DNA of 44,857 bases. Origin: Betaproteobacteria bacterium. Its GTDB lineage: Bacteria > Pseudomonadota > Gammaproteobacteria > Burkholderiales > SG8-41. The stretch spans positions 1 to 44,857 of the forward strand of contig CANHZX010000003.1 of NCBI GenBank assembly GCA_947465215.1, in the 5' to 3' direction. The notes below the pieces were generated by a model that ran no database searches, was not told where the DNA came from, and was given only the letters and a program-made list of their open reading frames with translations. A program made the translations under genes and the position numbers. Positions 8,888 through 18,411 of this stretch are shown one piece after another (the stretch's first letter is position 1; each line of letters starts with the position of its first letter).

Positions 8888-8921
8888 TTTGCCGGGAGTG
8901 GCCCGCTTCGTTACAATTATA
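8888..8921. promoter_or_regulatory. overlapping divergent promoters, Mth938 gene / alaC
   Basis: Plus strand: TTTGCC (8888-8893), an 18 bp gap, then TACAAT (8912-8917) toward alaC. Minus strand: a perfect TATAAT at 8916-8921 toward the Mth938 gene, without a good -35. The two -10 boxes share two bases, so only one polymerase could open at a time. Sequence-only call. Confidence 0.4.
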
Positions 8922-9046
8922 CGTTTTCCGCCCTGAATTCGTATTCCCGCTCGTCATTCCGCCGTGTCCGGAAGACAGCCGGAACAGCCAGGCGGCAGTT
9001 GAAAACGTTTTTTTCGCCACCCATTGCATCGCACCGAGACCGGCTC

Positions 9047-10231
9047 ATGGAAGAGTTTTCGCGCATCAAACGCCTGCCCCCTTACGTTTTTAACGTGACC
9101 GGGGAGCTGAAGCTGGCAGCCCGCCGGCGGGGTGAAGACATTATCGATTTCAGCATGGGCAACCCCGACCAGCCGACGCCGCGCCATATCGTCGACAAGC
9201 TGATCGAGTCGGTGCAGCGCACCGATACCCATGGTTATTCGGTATCAAAGGGCATTACCCGGCTGCGCAAGGCGATCTGCAACTGGTACAAAACCCGTTA
9301 CGACGTTGATCTCGATCCAGAATCCGAAGCCATTGTTACCATCGGCTCGAAAGAGGGCATTGCGCACTTGGCGCTGGCGACTTTGGACCGCGGCGACATC
9401 GTGCTGGTTCCGAATCCGAGTTATCCGATCCACATTTACGGGCCGGTCATTGCCGGTGCTGACATCCGCCATGTACCGATGCATGCCGGCGTGGATTTTT
9501 TCGCGGAGCTGGAGCAGTCGATCCGCGATAGCTATCCCAAGCCCAAGATGCTGATCGTCAATTTCCCGAGCAATCCGACGACGCAGTGCGTGGATCTGGC
9601 ATTTTTCGAGCGCCTGATCGCGATCGCCAAGGAACATGACATTTATGTTGTGCACGATCTGGCTTACGCCGACATCGTGTTCGACGGCTACAAGGCACCG
9701 TCCATCCTGCAGGTGCCGGGTGCGCGGGACGTTGCCGTTGAGTTTTTTACGATGTCGAAGAGCTACAACATGGCGGGCTGGCGCGTCGGTTTCATGGTCG
9801 GCAACCGTGATCTGGTCACTGCGCTGGCGCGGATGAAGAGCTATCACGATTACGGCACGTTCACGCCAATCCAGGTGGCTTCGATCATCGCGCTTGAAGG
9901 GCCGCAGGATTGCGTTGAGAACGTACGTCAGATCTATCAGGGGCGCCGTGATGTGCTGTGGTCCGGCATGAATGCGATGGGTTGGGAGGTCGACAAACCG
10001 CAGGCCACTATGTATATCTGGGCACCGATTCCGGAGCCGTACAAGGCGATGGGTTCGCTGGAGTTTTCGAAAAAACTGCTGCTCGACGGCAAGGTGGCTG
10101 TTGCACCGGGCACCGGCTTCGGCCATTACGGTGATGGCCATGTGCGTTTCGCGCTGATCGAGAACGAAGCGCGGACCCGTCAGGCAATCCGCACCATCAA
10201 GGAAATGTTCCGCAAGGACGGGCTGCTGTAA
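9047..10231 (+). CDS. alaC: alanine transaminase (class I/II aminotransferase)
   Basis: 394 aa from the ATG at 9047, chosen because [16 protein letters not shown] aligns with the family start; the longer ORF from 8786 runs through the promoter region. PLP-dependent aminotransferase: PLP lysine K238 in [12 protein letters not shown], substrate site [11 protein letters not shown] (35-45), [10 protein letters not shown] (171-180), and a C-terminal Arg in GHVRFALIE. AlaC interconverts pyruvate and glutamate with alanine and 2-oxoglutarate. It stands directly before hom and thrC, a common betaproteobacterial operon tying alanine and threonine synthesis together. Confidence 0.93.
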   Translation: MEEFSRIKRLPPYVFNVTGELKLAARRRGEDIIDFSMGNPDQPTPRHIVDKLIESVQRTDTHGYSVSKGITRLRKAICNWYKTRYDVDLDPESEAIVTIGSKEGIAHLALATLDRGDIVLVPNPSYPIHIYGPVIAGADIRHVPMHAGVDFFAELEQSIRDSYPKPKMLIVNFPSNPTTQCVDLAFFERLIAIAKEHDIYVVHDLAYADIVFDGYKAPSILQVPGARDVAVEFFTMSKSYNMAGWRVGFMVGNRDLVTALARMKSYHDYGTFTPIQVASIIALEGPQDCVENVRQIYQGRRDVLWSGMNAMGWEVDKPQATMYIWAPIPEPYKAMGSLEFSKKLLLDGKVAVAPGTGFGHYGDGHVRFALIENEARTRQAIRTIKEMFRKDGLL

Positions 10232-10265
10232 GCAGCCGCAAGAACCAGGAAAGAAACGCAAAACA

Positions 10266-11576
10266 ATGAAACCGATCAATGTAGGCCTGCTCGGTATCGG
10301 TACCGTCGGCAGCGGCACGTTCAAGGTGCTTCAGCGCAACAGCGAGGAAATTTCGCGCCGGGCCGGATGTGCGATCCGCATGACAGTTGTTGCGGACAAG
10401 GATACAGCCCGCGCCAAATCCATCGTCGGCGACACGGCGCGCGTCACGGCCGATGCCAATGAGGTAGTGAGCAGCCCGGATGTCGATATCGTTGTCGAGC
10501 TGATTGGCGGCTACGGCATTGCCAAGGAACTGATCCTCAAGGCCATCGCCAACGGCAAACACGTCGTGACAGCGAACAAGGCTTTGCTCGCACTTCATGG
10601 CAACGAGATTTTTTCGGCGGCGCGGGCTAAGGGCGTGATGGTGGCTTTTGAGGCGGCTGTCGGCGGCGGCATTCCGATCATCAAATCGCTGCGCGAAGGT
10701 CTGACGGCCAACCGCATTGAATGGATCGCCGGCATCATCAATGGCACCAGCAATTTCATCCTGTCGGAAATGCGTTCCAAGGGCGCAGCTTTTGCCGATG
10801 TGCTGAAGGAAGCGCAGCGCATGGGCTATGCCGAGGCGGATCCGACTTTCGACATCGAGGGCGTGGACGCGGCACACAAGCTGTCGATCATGGCTGCCAT
10901 CGGTTTCGGCATTCCGGTTCAGTTTGAAAAAGCCCATGTTGAGGGAATTTCAAAACTGACGCAGGAAGACATCCGTTACGCCGAGGAACTCGGTTACCGC
11001 ATCAAGCTGCTGGGCATTGCCAAGCGCAAAGCATCGGGCTTCGAACTGCGGGTGCATCCGACGCTGATTCCTTCGCACCAACTCATCGCCAATGTCGAAG
11101 GTGTCATGAACGCCATCCTGGTCAAAGGCGATGCGGTGGGGCAGACCATGTATTACGGCGCCGGTGCCGGTTCTGAGCCGACGGCTTCTGCCGTGGTGGC
11201 GGATCTGGTGGACGTGGCGCGCATGCTGACAGCTGATCCTGAAAACCGTGTGCCGCATCTGGCCTTTCAGCACGACCAGCTGTCGGCGGTGCCGATCCTG
11301 CCGATGGGGGAGGTCGAAACCTCTTATTACCTGCGGCTGCGTGTAGCCGACAAGGCTGGCGTGCTGGCGGACATCACCCGCATCCTGGCTGACCAGTCGA
11401 TTTCGATCGAGGCGCTGGTGCAGAAAGAGCCCCGTGCAGGCGAACAGCAGGTCGATATCATCATGCTGACCCATCTGACGCAGGAAAAGAAAATCGATGT
11501 CGCGATCCAGCGCATTGAGGCCCTGCCGGTGGTGTCCGGCAAGATCACCCGTATCCGCATGGAAGCGCTGCAATGA
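10266..11576 (+). CDS. hom: homoserine dehydrogenase
   Basis: 436 aa, monofunctional enzyme. It reduces aspartate semialdehyde to homoserine with NAD(P)H. The N-terminal Rossmann motif is GLLGIGTVGSGT. The catalytic domain contains HVVTANKALLA, GGGIPIIKSLREG and NGTSNFIL. A C-terminal ACT domain (YYLRLRVADKAGVLADITR) predicts feedback control by threonine. It is preceded by AGGAAAG about 10 bp before the ATG. Its last four bases overlap thrC (ATGA). Confidence 0.97.
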   Translation: MKPINVGLLGIGTVGSGTFKVLQRNSEEISRRAGCAIRMTVVADKDTARAKSIVGDTARVTADANEVVSSPDVDIVVELIGGYGIAKELILKAIANGKHVVTANKALLALHGNEIFSAARAKGVMVAFEAAVGGGIPIIKSLREGLTANRIEWIAGIINGTSNFILSEMRSKGAAFADVLKEAQRMGYAEADPTFDIEGVDAAHKLSIMAAIGFGIPVQFEKAHVEGISKLTQEDIRYAEELGYRIKLLGIAKRKASGFELRVHPTLIPSHQLIANVEGVMNAILVKGDAVGQTMYYGAGAGSEPTASAVVADLVDVARMLTADPENRVPHLAFQHDQLSAVPILPMGEVETSYYLRLRVADKAGVLADITRILADQSISIEALVQKEPRAGEQQVDIIMLTHLTQEKKIDVAIQRIEALPVVSGKITRIRMEALQ

Positions 11577-13024
11577 GCGTTCCTGCTTCACGACTGGCAA
11601 CGGCCTCGCCGGCGCGTTACGTCAGCACGCGCGGCCGCATGCCGGTGGCGCGTTTCTGTGACGTGCTACTCGGTGGTTTGGCGCCCGACGGCGGTTTGGT
11701 CGTGCCGCAGGCCTATCCGCGACTGACTGCTGAAGAACTGGCGGTGATGCGCAAGCTGTCGTATCCGGATCTGGCTTTTGCCGTGATCAGCCGTTTTGTC
11801 GACGATATTCCCGAAGCTGATCTGCGCTCGCTGGTGCACCGCGCCTACCGCAGCGAAGTTTTCGGATCGCCGGATATTACACCGCTGAAAACGCTGGAGC
11901 CCGGCCTGCATCTGCTGCAGTTGTCCAATGGACCGACGCTGGCCTTCAAGGACGTCGCCATGCAGTTGCTCGGCGAAATGTTCGAATACGTGCTGCAGCG
12001 GGAAGGGCGTACGCTGAACATCCTTGGTGCGACTTCCGGCGATACCGGTTCTGCGGCGGAATATGCGATGCGCGGCCGCAAGGGCATCCGCGTGTTCATG
12101 CTGTCGCCGCACGGCAAGATGAGCCCGTTCCAGCGTGCGCAAATGTATTCGCTGCAGGACGCGAACATTTTCAACATCGCCATCCGCGGCGTGTTCGATG
12201 ACTGCCAGGACATCGTCAAGGCGGTCAGCGGTGATGCCGCGTTCAAGAATGCGCACCGCATCGGCGCGGTCAATTCGATCAACTGGGCACGGGTAATTGC
12301 CCAGGTGGTGTATTACTTCAAGGGTTATTTTGCCGCGACCCGCGGCAACGATGAGCAGGTTTCGTTTTCCGTGCCATCCGGCAATTTCGGCAACATCTTC
12401 GCCGGCCATATCGCGCGCATGATGGGCCTGCCGATTCGCAATCTGATTCTCGCGTCGAACGAGAACGATGTTCTCGACGAGTTTTTCCGTAGTGGCCGTT
12501 ACCGCGTGCGTTCGAGTCGCGAGACGCTGCAGACCTCCAGTCCGTCGATGGACATTTCCAAGGCTTCGAACTTCGAGCGCTTTGTTTTTGATCTGGTCGG
12601 ACGCGATCCGGCGATGGTCGCCCGGTTGTGGCGAGAAGTGGAAGACGCCGGCGGATTTAATCTCGGTGAAGCGCCATGCTGGCGTAATGTCGAGCAGTAT
12701 GGCGTTGTCTCCGGTCGCAGTTCGCATGCGGCTCGTCTTTCGGCCATTCGCAAGATCAGCAGCCAGTACGGCGTGATCATCGATCCGCATACCGCCGACG
12801 GTATCAATGTCGGATTGCAGCATCGCGAATCCGGCGTGCCGCTGATCTGCATGGAAACGGCCTTGCCGGCCAAATTCGCTGAAACCATCCGCGAAGCTCT
12901 GGGGCGTGATCCGGAAGTGCCGGCCGGTTATGAAGGGCTGGAGAGCCGTCTGCAGCGCGTCGCCATCATGGATCCCGACGTCGAGGCGGTGAAGACCTAC
13001 ATCGCTGGTCGCACCGGCTCATAA
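11573..13024 (+). CDS. thrC: threonine synthase
   Basis: 483 aa, PLP enzyme making threonine from phosphohomoserine. Typical N-terminus YVSTRGRMPVARF, PLP lysine K126 in TLAFKDVAMQ, phosphate-binding GATSGDTGSAAEYA, and SVPSGNFGNIFAGH. The first 15 residues before YVSTRG are longer than in most homologues. The coupled ATG overlapping hom makes this start reasonable, and no later ATG fits. Last gene of alaC-hom-thrC, converging on nadC. Confidence 0.97.
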   Translation: MSVPASRLATASPARYVSTRGRMPVARFCDVLLGGLAPDGGLVVPQAYPRLTAEELAVMRKLSYPDLAFAVISRFVDDIPEADLRSLVHRAYRSEVFGSPDITPLKTLEPGLHLLQLSNGPTLAFKDVAMQLLGEMFEYVLQREGRTLNILGATSGDTGSAAEYAMRGRKGIRVFMLSPHGKMSPFQRAQMYSLQDANIFNIAIRGVFDDCQDIVKAVSGDAAFKNAHRIGAVNSINWARVIAQVVYYFKGYFAATRGNDEQVSFSVPSGNFGNIFAGHIARMMGLPIRNLILASNENDVLDEFFRSGRYRVRSSRETLQTSSPSMDISKASNFERFVFDLVGRDPAMVARLWREVEDAGGFNLGEAPCWRNVEQYGVVSGRSSHAARLSAIRKISSQYGVIIDPHTADGINVGLQHRESGVPLICMETALPAKFAETIREALGRDPEVPAGYEGLESRLQRVAIMDPDVEAVKTYIAGRTGS

Positions 13025-13025
13025 A

Positions 13026-13047
13026 AAGTATTTAAAAACAAATACTT
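13026..13047. repeat. AT-rich dispersed motif as palindrome, copy 2
   Basis: AAGTATTT, six bases, AAATACTT form a perfect inverted repeat just after thrC. The minus-strand reading AAGTATTTGTTTTT is identical over 14 bases to the copy at 4509. Confidence 0.6.
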
Positions 13048-13054
13048 AAAATGT

Positions 13055-13070
13055 CCTGATAAAAATCAGG
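13055..13070 (-). terminator. hairpin at end of nadC
   Basis: CCTGAT, AAAA, ATCAGG: a perfect 6 bp stem overlapping the nadC stop codon. On the minus strand it is followed by a T-rich stretch belonging to the adjacent AT motif, so weak intrinsic termination of nadC is plausible. For thrC there is no U-tract. Confidence 0.4.
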
Positions 13071-13902
13071 GCGTTGCGGCAAACCGCATCGACAGATCGA
13101 CCGCACGGATATCCTTGGTCAGGGCACCGATTGATATCCGGTCAACGCCAGTTTCAGCGATCGCGCGTACGTTCTCCAGCGTGATGCCGCCAGAAGCTTC
13201 AAGTTTCGCCCGTCCTGCGGTCCATTGAACCGCTTCGCGCATCTGATCCAGTGACATGTTGTCGAGCAGCACCATCTTTACGCCGGCGCCAACGGCCTCG
13301 CGCAACTGCTCCAGCGTTTCCACTTCAATCTGTATCCACTGCGCTTTGGAGACAAGTTTTGCCGCTGCGGCCAGCGCAGGCTGGATGCCGCCGGCTGCGG
13401 CGATATGGTTTTCCTTGATCAGGATGGCATCCCACAGTCCCATGCGGTGGTTCATGCCACCGCCTACGGGCACCGCATGTTTCTGCGCCAAGCGCAGGCC
13501 GGGCAGCGTCTTGCGGGTGTCGAGAATCGCCGCGCGAGTGCCGGCAACAGCGTCAACATAGCTTTTAGTTATGGTGGCAACTGCGGACAGCAGCTGCAGG
13601 AAATTCAATGCGCTACGTTCTGCCGTCAACAGCGCACGCGAGGAACCAGAAAGCTCGCAAAGACGTGTGTCGGGGGAAATCCGGTCGCCGTCTTTCAAAT
13701 GCCAATTAACACGTGCAGCAGGATCAAGGCGGCGGACGCAAGCGTCAAACCACTGTGTGCCGCAAAGCACTGCCTGCTGGCGGCAGACGACATGTGCTTG
13801 AGTCTGGCGGTCTGGTGTGAGTTGCGCAGTCAGGTCGCCGCTACCGACGTCTTCGGAGAGGGCGGCGCTGATATTGCGTTCAATTTCAGTTTGGAGATCC
13901 AT
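13066..13902 (-). CDS. nadC: nicotinate-nucleotide pyrophosphorylase (carboxylating)
   Basis: Quinolinate phosphoribosyltransferase of de novo NAD synthesis. I use the ATG at 13902 (MDLQTEIERN), giving 278 aa; the ORF runs 32 codons further upstream with unconserved-looking sequence. Signatures: EDVGSGDLT (catalytic N-terminus), RKTLPGLRLAQKHAV, GGGMNHRMGLWDAILIKENH, LEASGGITLENV and DRISIGALT. All substrate-binding basic residues expected in RKT and HR are present. Convergent with thrC and divergent from the glutamate-synthase-like gene. Confidence 0.95.
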   Translation of the reverse strand: MDLQTEIERNISAALSEDVGSGDLTAQLTPDRQTQAHVVCRQQAVLCGTQWFDACVRRLDPAARVNWHLKDGDRISPDTRLCELSGSSRALLTAERSALNFLQLLSAVATITKSYVDAVAGTRAAILDTRKTLPGLRLAQKHAVPVGGGMNHRMGLWDAILIKENHIAAAGGIQPALAAAAKLVSKAQWIQIEVETLEQLREAVGAGVKMVLLDNMSLDQMREAVQWTAGRAKLEASGGITLENVRAIAETGVDRISIGALTKDIRAVDLSMRFAATP

Positions 13903-13986
13903 GCTGGGGCTGTCGGTGGCGGTCGGGCCGCGCTTTATGTTTGGATGGCAGTCCGGTGATGCCGGGTTTGTTGTTGCAGCGATGCA

Positions 13987-14014
13987 TTTGGCCGGCACGA
14001 CAAACTGCTATAGT
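13987..14014 (+). promoter_or_regulatory. possible promoter of the FMN glutamate-synthase-like gene
   Basis: TTTGGC (13987-13992), 16 bp, TATAGT (14009-14014), about 40 bp before the ATG at 14053. Sequence-only call. Confidence 0.35.
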
Positions 14015-14052
14015 TCACCGACAATTTTAACCGACTGTCCGGGAGAGTGCGT

Positions 14053-15579
14053 ATGAACGACGTGGTCAGCGTAGTGTCTTACGGCTTGGGAACAGTACTC
14101 GGTTTTCTGCTGATTGGCGGACTGATCTTTCTGATCATTCACGACGTCACCCAGAAAAAACACACCGTCCTGCGAAATTTTCCGGTAGTCGGCAGGTTGC
14201 GTTTCTTTTTCGAAGACCTCGGCGAATATTTCCGCCAGTATTTCTTTGCCAACGACCGCGAGGAAATGCCGTTCAATCGCGCGACCCGCGGCTGGGTCTA
14301 TAAAAGCGCAAAAAACGAAGGCGGCATCATCGGATTTGGTTCGACCAATGACCTGAGCCTGCCGGGCTCGATCATTTTCGTTAATCATCCCTATCCGGTA
14401 CTGGAAGAAGATAAGTTGCCGACCCCTTCGATACTGATCGGCGACGGGTATTGCGATCAGCCCTTCGAAGCCAAATCCATTGTCAATATCAGCGGAATGA
14501 GCTTCGGCGCGATATCGCAGCCTGCTGTTGAGGCGCTGTCACGTGGTGCGGCCAAGGCCGGCTGCTGGATGGATACCGGCGAGGGCGGCCTGTCTCCTTA
14601 CCACCAGACGGGCGGTTGCGATGTGATCATGCAGATCGGTACCGCCAAATACGGCATTCGTGAAGTCGACGGCAGTTTCTCGGCAAAAAAAGCCAAGGAG
14701 CTGGCGAAGCATGTCAAAGCTTTCGAGATCAAACTATCGCAGGGTGCGAAACCCGGCAAGGGTGGTGTGTTGCCTGGAGAAAAGGTCACCGAAGAAATCG
14801 CGCGCATACGCGGTATACCGGCTGGGATGGATTCGATCAGCCCGAACCGCCATTACGATATTGCCAACGTTGAGGATCTGCTCGACAAGATCGCCTACAT
14901 CCGCAATCTGACCGGCCGGCCGGTTGGCGTAAAAACTGCTGTTGGCGGCTGGGCTTTCATGAATGATCTGTGCGACGGCATTCTGCGCCGCGGCCCGGAA
15001 TTCGCGCCCGACTTCATTGCCATTGACGGTGGTGAGGGTGGCAGCGGTGCGGCACCGCAGACGCTGATGGATCACATGTCACTGCCGATTGCTGAAGCGC
15101 TGCCGCGTGTGGTGGATGCGCTAATCCAGTCGGATCTGCGCGGCCGGGTGAGGGTAATTGCGGCGGGGAAACTGGTGACTTCAGCGAAGGCGGCATGGGC
15201 CTTGTGCATGGGCGCGGATTTCATCAATTCCGCACGCGGCTTCATGTTTGCACTGGGCTGCATCCAGGCGCTGCGCTGTCACCAGAATACCTGTCCGACC
15301 GGTGTGACTACGCACAACAAACGCCTACAACGCGGTCTGGTCGTCGAAGAAAAATTTTTGCGTGTTGCCAACTACTGCAACAGCATGAACAAGGAAATCG
15401 ACATGATTGCCCATGCCTGCGGCTGCCGGCATGCCCGCGAACTCAAGCGCGAGCATGTGCGCATCGTGCAGACCGCGAACCAGAGCATTGCCTTGAACAT
15501 GCTCTATCCCTATCCGGAGGTTGGGTACCGGCGCAGCGGGCCTGTTGACCGTCAGGCGCCCGGTTCGGTTGCGTTGTAG
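14053..15579 (+). CDS. membrane-anchored FMN-binding glutamate synthase family protein
   Basis: 508 aa from the ATG at 14053, which has GGGAG 7 bp upstream; the GTG at 14047 overlaps that site. One N-terminal membrane helix (about 10-30) and a basic/aromatic linker precede a GltB-type synthase barrel: ISGMSFGAIS, GEGGLSPYH, IKLSQGAKPGKGG, DGGEGGSGAAP. The 3Fe-4S motif of glutamate synthase, C-x5-C-x4-C, is intact at C403, C409 and C414. There is no N-terminal glutaminase domain and no partner GltD nearby. The protein could be an ammonia-dependent or altogether different FMN/Fe-S oxidoreductase; the electron donor is unknown. It stands alone between nadC and clpB. Confidence 0.88.
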   Translation: MNDVVSVVSYGLGTVLGFLLIGGLIFLIIHDVTQKKHTVLRNFPVVGRLRFFFEDLGEYFRQYFFANDREEMPFNRATRGWVYKSAKNEGGIIGFGSTNDLSLPGSIIFVNHPYPVLEEDKLPTPSILIGDGYCDQPFEAKSIVNISGMSFGAISQPAVEALSRGAAKAGCWMDTGEGGLSPYHQTGGCDVIMQIGTAKYGIREVDGSFSAKKAKELAKHVKAFEIKLSQGAKPGKGGVLPGEKVTEEIARIRGIPAGMDSISPNRHYDIANVEDLLDKIAYIRNLTGRPVGVKTAVGGWAFMNDLCDGILRRGPEFAPDFIAIDGGEGGSGAAPQTLMDHMSLPIAEALPRVVDALIQSDLRGRVRVIAAGKLVTSAKAAWALCMGADFINSARGFMFALGCIQALRCHQNTCPTGVTTHNKRLQRGLVVEEKFLRVANYCNSMNKEIDMIAHACGCRHARELKREHVRIVQTANQSIALNMLYPYPEVGYRRSGPVDRQAPGSVAL

Positions 15580-15596
15580 CTGGCGGAATTAAATAT

Positions 15597-15633
15597 AAGT
15601 AATTGTTTTTATTGATTAATTATTTGTATTTTG
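15597..15633 (+). repeat. AT-rich dispersed motif, copy 3
   Basis: AAGTAATTGTTTTTATTGAT followed by TAATTATTTGTATTTT. It differs from the copy at 4509 at one base over the 22-base core. It lies just after the glutamate-synthase-like gene and upstream of the clpB heat-shock promoter. Confidence 0.7.
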
Positions 15634-15653
15634 CAGTAACCCTGCATGTAGCA

Positions 15654-15681
15654 TTGAAATCCGCCGGCGGGCGCCCCATCT
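15654..15681 (+). promoter_or_regulatory. sigma-32 (RpoH) heat-shock promoter of clpB
   Basis: TTGAAA (15654-15659), 14 bp, CCCCATCT (15674-15681). This matches the RpoH consensus at both elements and in spacing, and sits 33 bp before the clpB ATG. Confidence 0.82.
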
Positions 15682-15714
15682 GTTGTGTATCGCAACTTTT
15701 AGCACGGGGCAGCC

Positions 15715-18315
15715 ATGCGCTTCGACAAATTCACCACCAAGTTCCAGCAGGCCTTCGCTGACGCACAAAGCGCGGCGGTTGGCGGCGACCATGCCTATAT
15801 TGAACCCCAGCACCTGTTGCTGGCGCTGATCAATCAGGACGATGGCGGCACAGCGTCGCTGCTGCAGCGTGCCGGCGTCAATGTTGCCGGGCTGCGTGGC
15901 GCGCTGAAGAGCGCACTGGAACGTCTGCCCAAGGTCGAAGGCACCGGCGGGGAAGTTACGATCTCGCGTGATCTGGGCAATCTGCTCAATCTCACCGACA
16001 AGGAAGCGCAGAAGCGCGGGGATCAGTATGTCGCCTCCGAACTGTTTCTGCTGGCGCTGACCCAGGACAAGGGTGAGACCGGTCGTCTGCTCAAGCAGTT
16101 CGGCGGTGACCGTTCGCCTATCGAAAAAGCGGTGGAAGGACTGCGCGGTGGCGAAACCGTCGGCAGCGCAGATGCAGAAGGCAGTCGCGAAGCACTGAAA
16201 AAATACACCATGGATCTGACCGAGCGAGCGCGCGCGGGCAAGCTCGATCCGGTGATCGGCCGCGATGATGAAATCCGCCGCGTGATCCAGATCCTGCAGC
16301 GCCGTACCAAGAACAATCCGGTGCTGATCGGCGAACCCGGCGTCGGCAAGACCGCCATTGTCGAAGGCCTGGCCCAGCGCATCATCAACGGCGAAGTGCC
16401 GGAGACGCTGAAGAACAAACGGGTGCTGTCTCTGGACATGGCGGCACTGCTCGCCGGCGCCAAATACCGGGGTGAGTTTGAAGAGCGTCTGAAATCAGTT
16501 CTCAAGGAAATCTCCCAGGATGCCGGCCAGACCATCGTCTTCATCGACGAGTTGCACACCATGGTCGGTGCGGGCAAAGCCGAAGGCGCAATGGATGCGG
16601 GCAATATGCTGAAGCCGGCGCTGGCGCGTGGAGAGTTGCACTGCGTCGGCGCGACAACGCTCGACGAATACCGCAAATACATCGAAAAGGATGCAGCTCT
16701 GGAGCGCCGTTTCCAGAAGGTGCTGGTCGACGAACCGTCAGTAGAGTCTACGATCGCCATCCTGCGCGGCCTGCAGGAAAAATATGAATTGCATCACGGC
16801 GTGGAGATCACCGATCCGGCGATTGTGGCGGCCGCAGAACTGTCGCATCGCTATATCACCGATCGTTTCCTGCCGGACAAGGCCATCGACCTGATCGACG
16901 AAGCGGCATCACGCATCAAGATGGAAATCGACTCCAAACCGGAATCGATGGACAAACTCGATCGTCGTCTGATCCAGCTCAAGATCGAGCGTGAAGCGAT
17001 CAAGAAGGAAAAGGACGAAGCTTCCAAGAAGCGTCTGGCGCTGCTGGAAGACGAGATCAAATCGCTTTCGCGTGAATATGCCGACCTCGAAGAAATTTGG
17101 AAGGCTGAGAAGGCGCAGGTGCAGGGCAGTGCGCATATCAAGGAGGAAATCGACCGCATCCGCGTCGAGATCGTCAAATTGCAGCGCGCCGGTAAGCTCG
17201 ATAAGGTTGCTGAACTGCAATACGGTAAATTACCGCAGCTCGAGGCCCAGCTGAAGCATGCTGAGACGGCAAACGCTGCTCCAACCAAACACCGTTTGCT
17301 GCGCACTCATGTCGGCACTGAAGAAATTGCTGAGGTGGTGTCGCGGGCAACCGGTATCCCGGTTTCGAAAATGATGCAGGGCGAACGCGAAAAGCTGCTG
17401 AAAATGGAAGAGCGGCTGCATGGGCGTGTGGTTGGCCAAGACGAAGCCGTGCGCTTGGTATCCGATGCGATCCGCCGTTCACGAGCAGGTCTGGGCGACC
17501 CAAAGCGGCCATACGGCTCTTTCCTGTTCCTCGGGCCGACGGGTGTCGGCAAGACGGAGCTGTGCAAGGCCTTGGCCGAGTTCATGTTCGATTCCGAGGA
17601 TCACCTGATCCGCATCGACATGTCGGAATTCATGGAAAAACACTCGGTTGCACGCCTGATCGGCGCGCCGCCCGGATACGTTGGCTACGAAGAGGGCGGT
17701 TACCTGACGGAGGCCGTGCGTCGCAAGCCGTACTCGGTGATTCTGCTCGATGAGGTCGAGAAGGCGCATCCGGATGTATTCAATGTACTGCTGCAGGTGC
17801 TCGATGACGGTCGCATGACCGACGGGCAGGGCCGCACCGTTGATTTCAAGAACACCGTGATTGTGATGACGTCCAACCTCGGCTCCCAGATGATCCAGGC
17901 GATGCAAGGGGACGACTATCAGGTCATCAAGCTGGCAGTGCTGGGAGAGGTGAAGACGCAGTTCCGTCCGGAATTCATCAACCGTATCGATGAGATTGTG
18001 GTGTTCCATGCACTCGACGAGAAAAACATCAAGTCGATTGCACGCATCCAGTTGGCCTATCTGGAAAAACGTCTGGCTCAGATGGAAATAAAGCTGGAGG
18101 TTAGTGATGCAGCGCTGGGTGAAATCGCTGCGGCCGGATTCGATCCGATCTACGGCGCACGGCCACTGAAACGAGCGATCCAGTCGCAACTGGAAAACCC
18201 GCTGGCGAAGCAGATCCTGGAGGGGCGCTTCGGTCCGAAGGATGGCATCCGCGTTGATGCCAAAAAAGGTGTGATGACCTTCGAAAAGTTGCAGGCTGCA
18301 ACTGTGGCCGCTTGA
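15715..18315 (+). CDS. clpB: ATP-dependent disaggregase ClpB
   Basis: 866 aa, the normal size. Hsp104-family chaperone that, with DnaK, extracts polypeptides from aggregates. N-domain (about 1-150, begins [14 protein letters not shown]), first AAA+ domain with [10 protein letters not shown] and FIDELHT, the long coiled-coil middle domain (roughly 410-525, Lys/Glu rich), second AAA+ domain with [10 protein letters not shown] and [10 protein letters not shown], and a C-terminal small domain ([11 protein letters not shown]). No ClpP-binding loop is expected in this class. Preceded by a clear RpoH promoter, so heat induction is expected. Confidence 0.98.
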   Translation: MRFDKFTTKFQQAFADAQSAAVGGDHAYIEPQHLLLALINQDDGGTASLLQRAGVNVAGLRGALKSALERLPKVEGTGGEVTISRDLGNLLNLTDKEAQKRGDQYVASELFLLALTQDKGETGRLLKQFGGDRSPIEKAVEGLRGGETVGSADAEGSREALKKYTMDLTERARAGKLDPVIGRDDEIRRVIQILQRRTKNNPVLIGEPGVGKTAIVEGLAQRIINGEVPETLKNKRVLSLDMAALLAGAKYRGEFEERLKSVLKEISQDAGQTIVFIDELHTMVGAGKAEGAMDAGNMLKPALARGELHCVGATTLDEYRKYIEKDAALERRFQKVLVDEPSVESTIAILRGLQEKYELHHGVEITDPAIVAAAELSHRYITDRFLPDKAIDLIDEAASRIKMEIDSKPESMDKLDRRLIQLKIEREAIKKEKDEASKKRLALLEDEIKSLSREYADLEEIWKAEKAQVQGSAHIKEEIDRIRVEIVKLQRAGKLDKVAELQYGKLPQLEAQLKHAETANAAPTKHRLLRTHVGTEEIAEVVSRATGIPVSKMMQGEREKLLKMEERLHGRVVGQDEAVRLVSDAIRRSRAGLGDPKRPYGSFLFLGPTGVGKTELCKALAEFMFDSEDHLIRIDMSEFMEKHSVARLIGAPPGYVGYEEGGYLTEAVRRKPYSVILLDEVEKAHPDVFNVLLQVLDDGRMTDGQGRTVDFKNTVIVMTSNLGSQMIQAMQGDDYQVIKLAVLGEVKTQFRPEFINRIDEIVVFHALDEKNIKSIARIQLAYLEKRLAQMEIKLEVSDAALGEIAAAGFDPIYGARPLKRAIQSQLENPLAKQILEGRFGPKDGIRVDAKKGVMTFEKLQAATVAA

Positions 18316-18379
18316 GCAGTTTCGCAGCACTTTGCGTTAACTGCTTGTTTTTGGCCGATGGCATAAAGCATGCCACGCT

Positions 18380-18409
18380 TTGACAAAAAAACATTTGCCA
18401 ATGCATGGT
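18380..18409 (+). promoter_or_regulatory. possible promoter of the downstream RNA
   Basis: A perfect TTGACA at 18380-18385 is followed after 18 bp by CATGGT, a poor -10. It is placed properly to start the structured RNA described next. Weak call. Confidence 0.3.
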
Positions 18410-18411
18410 TG

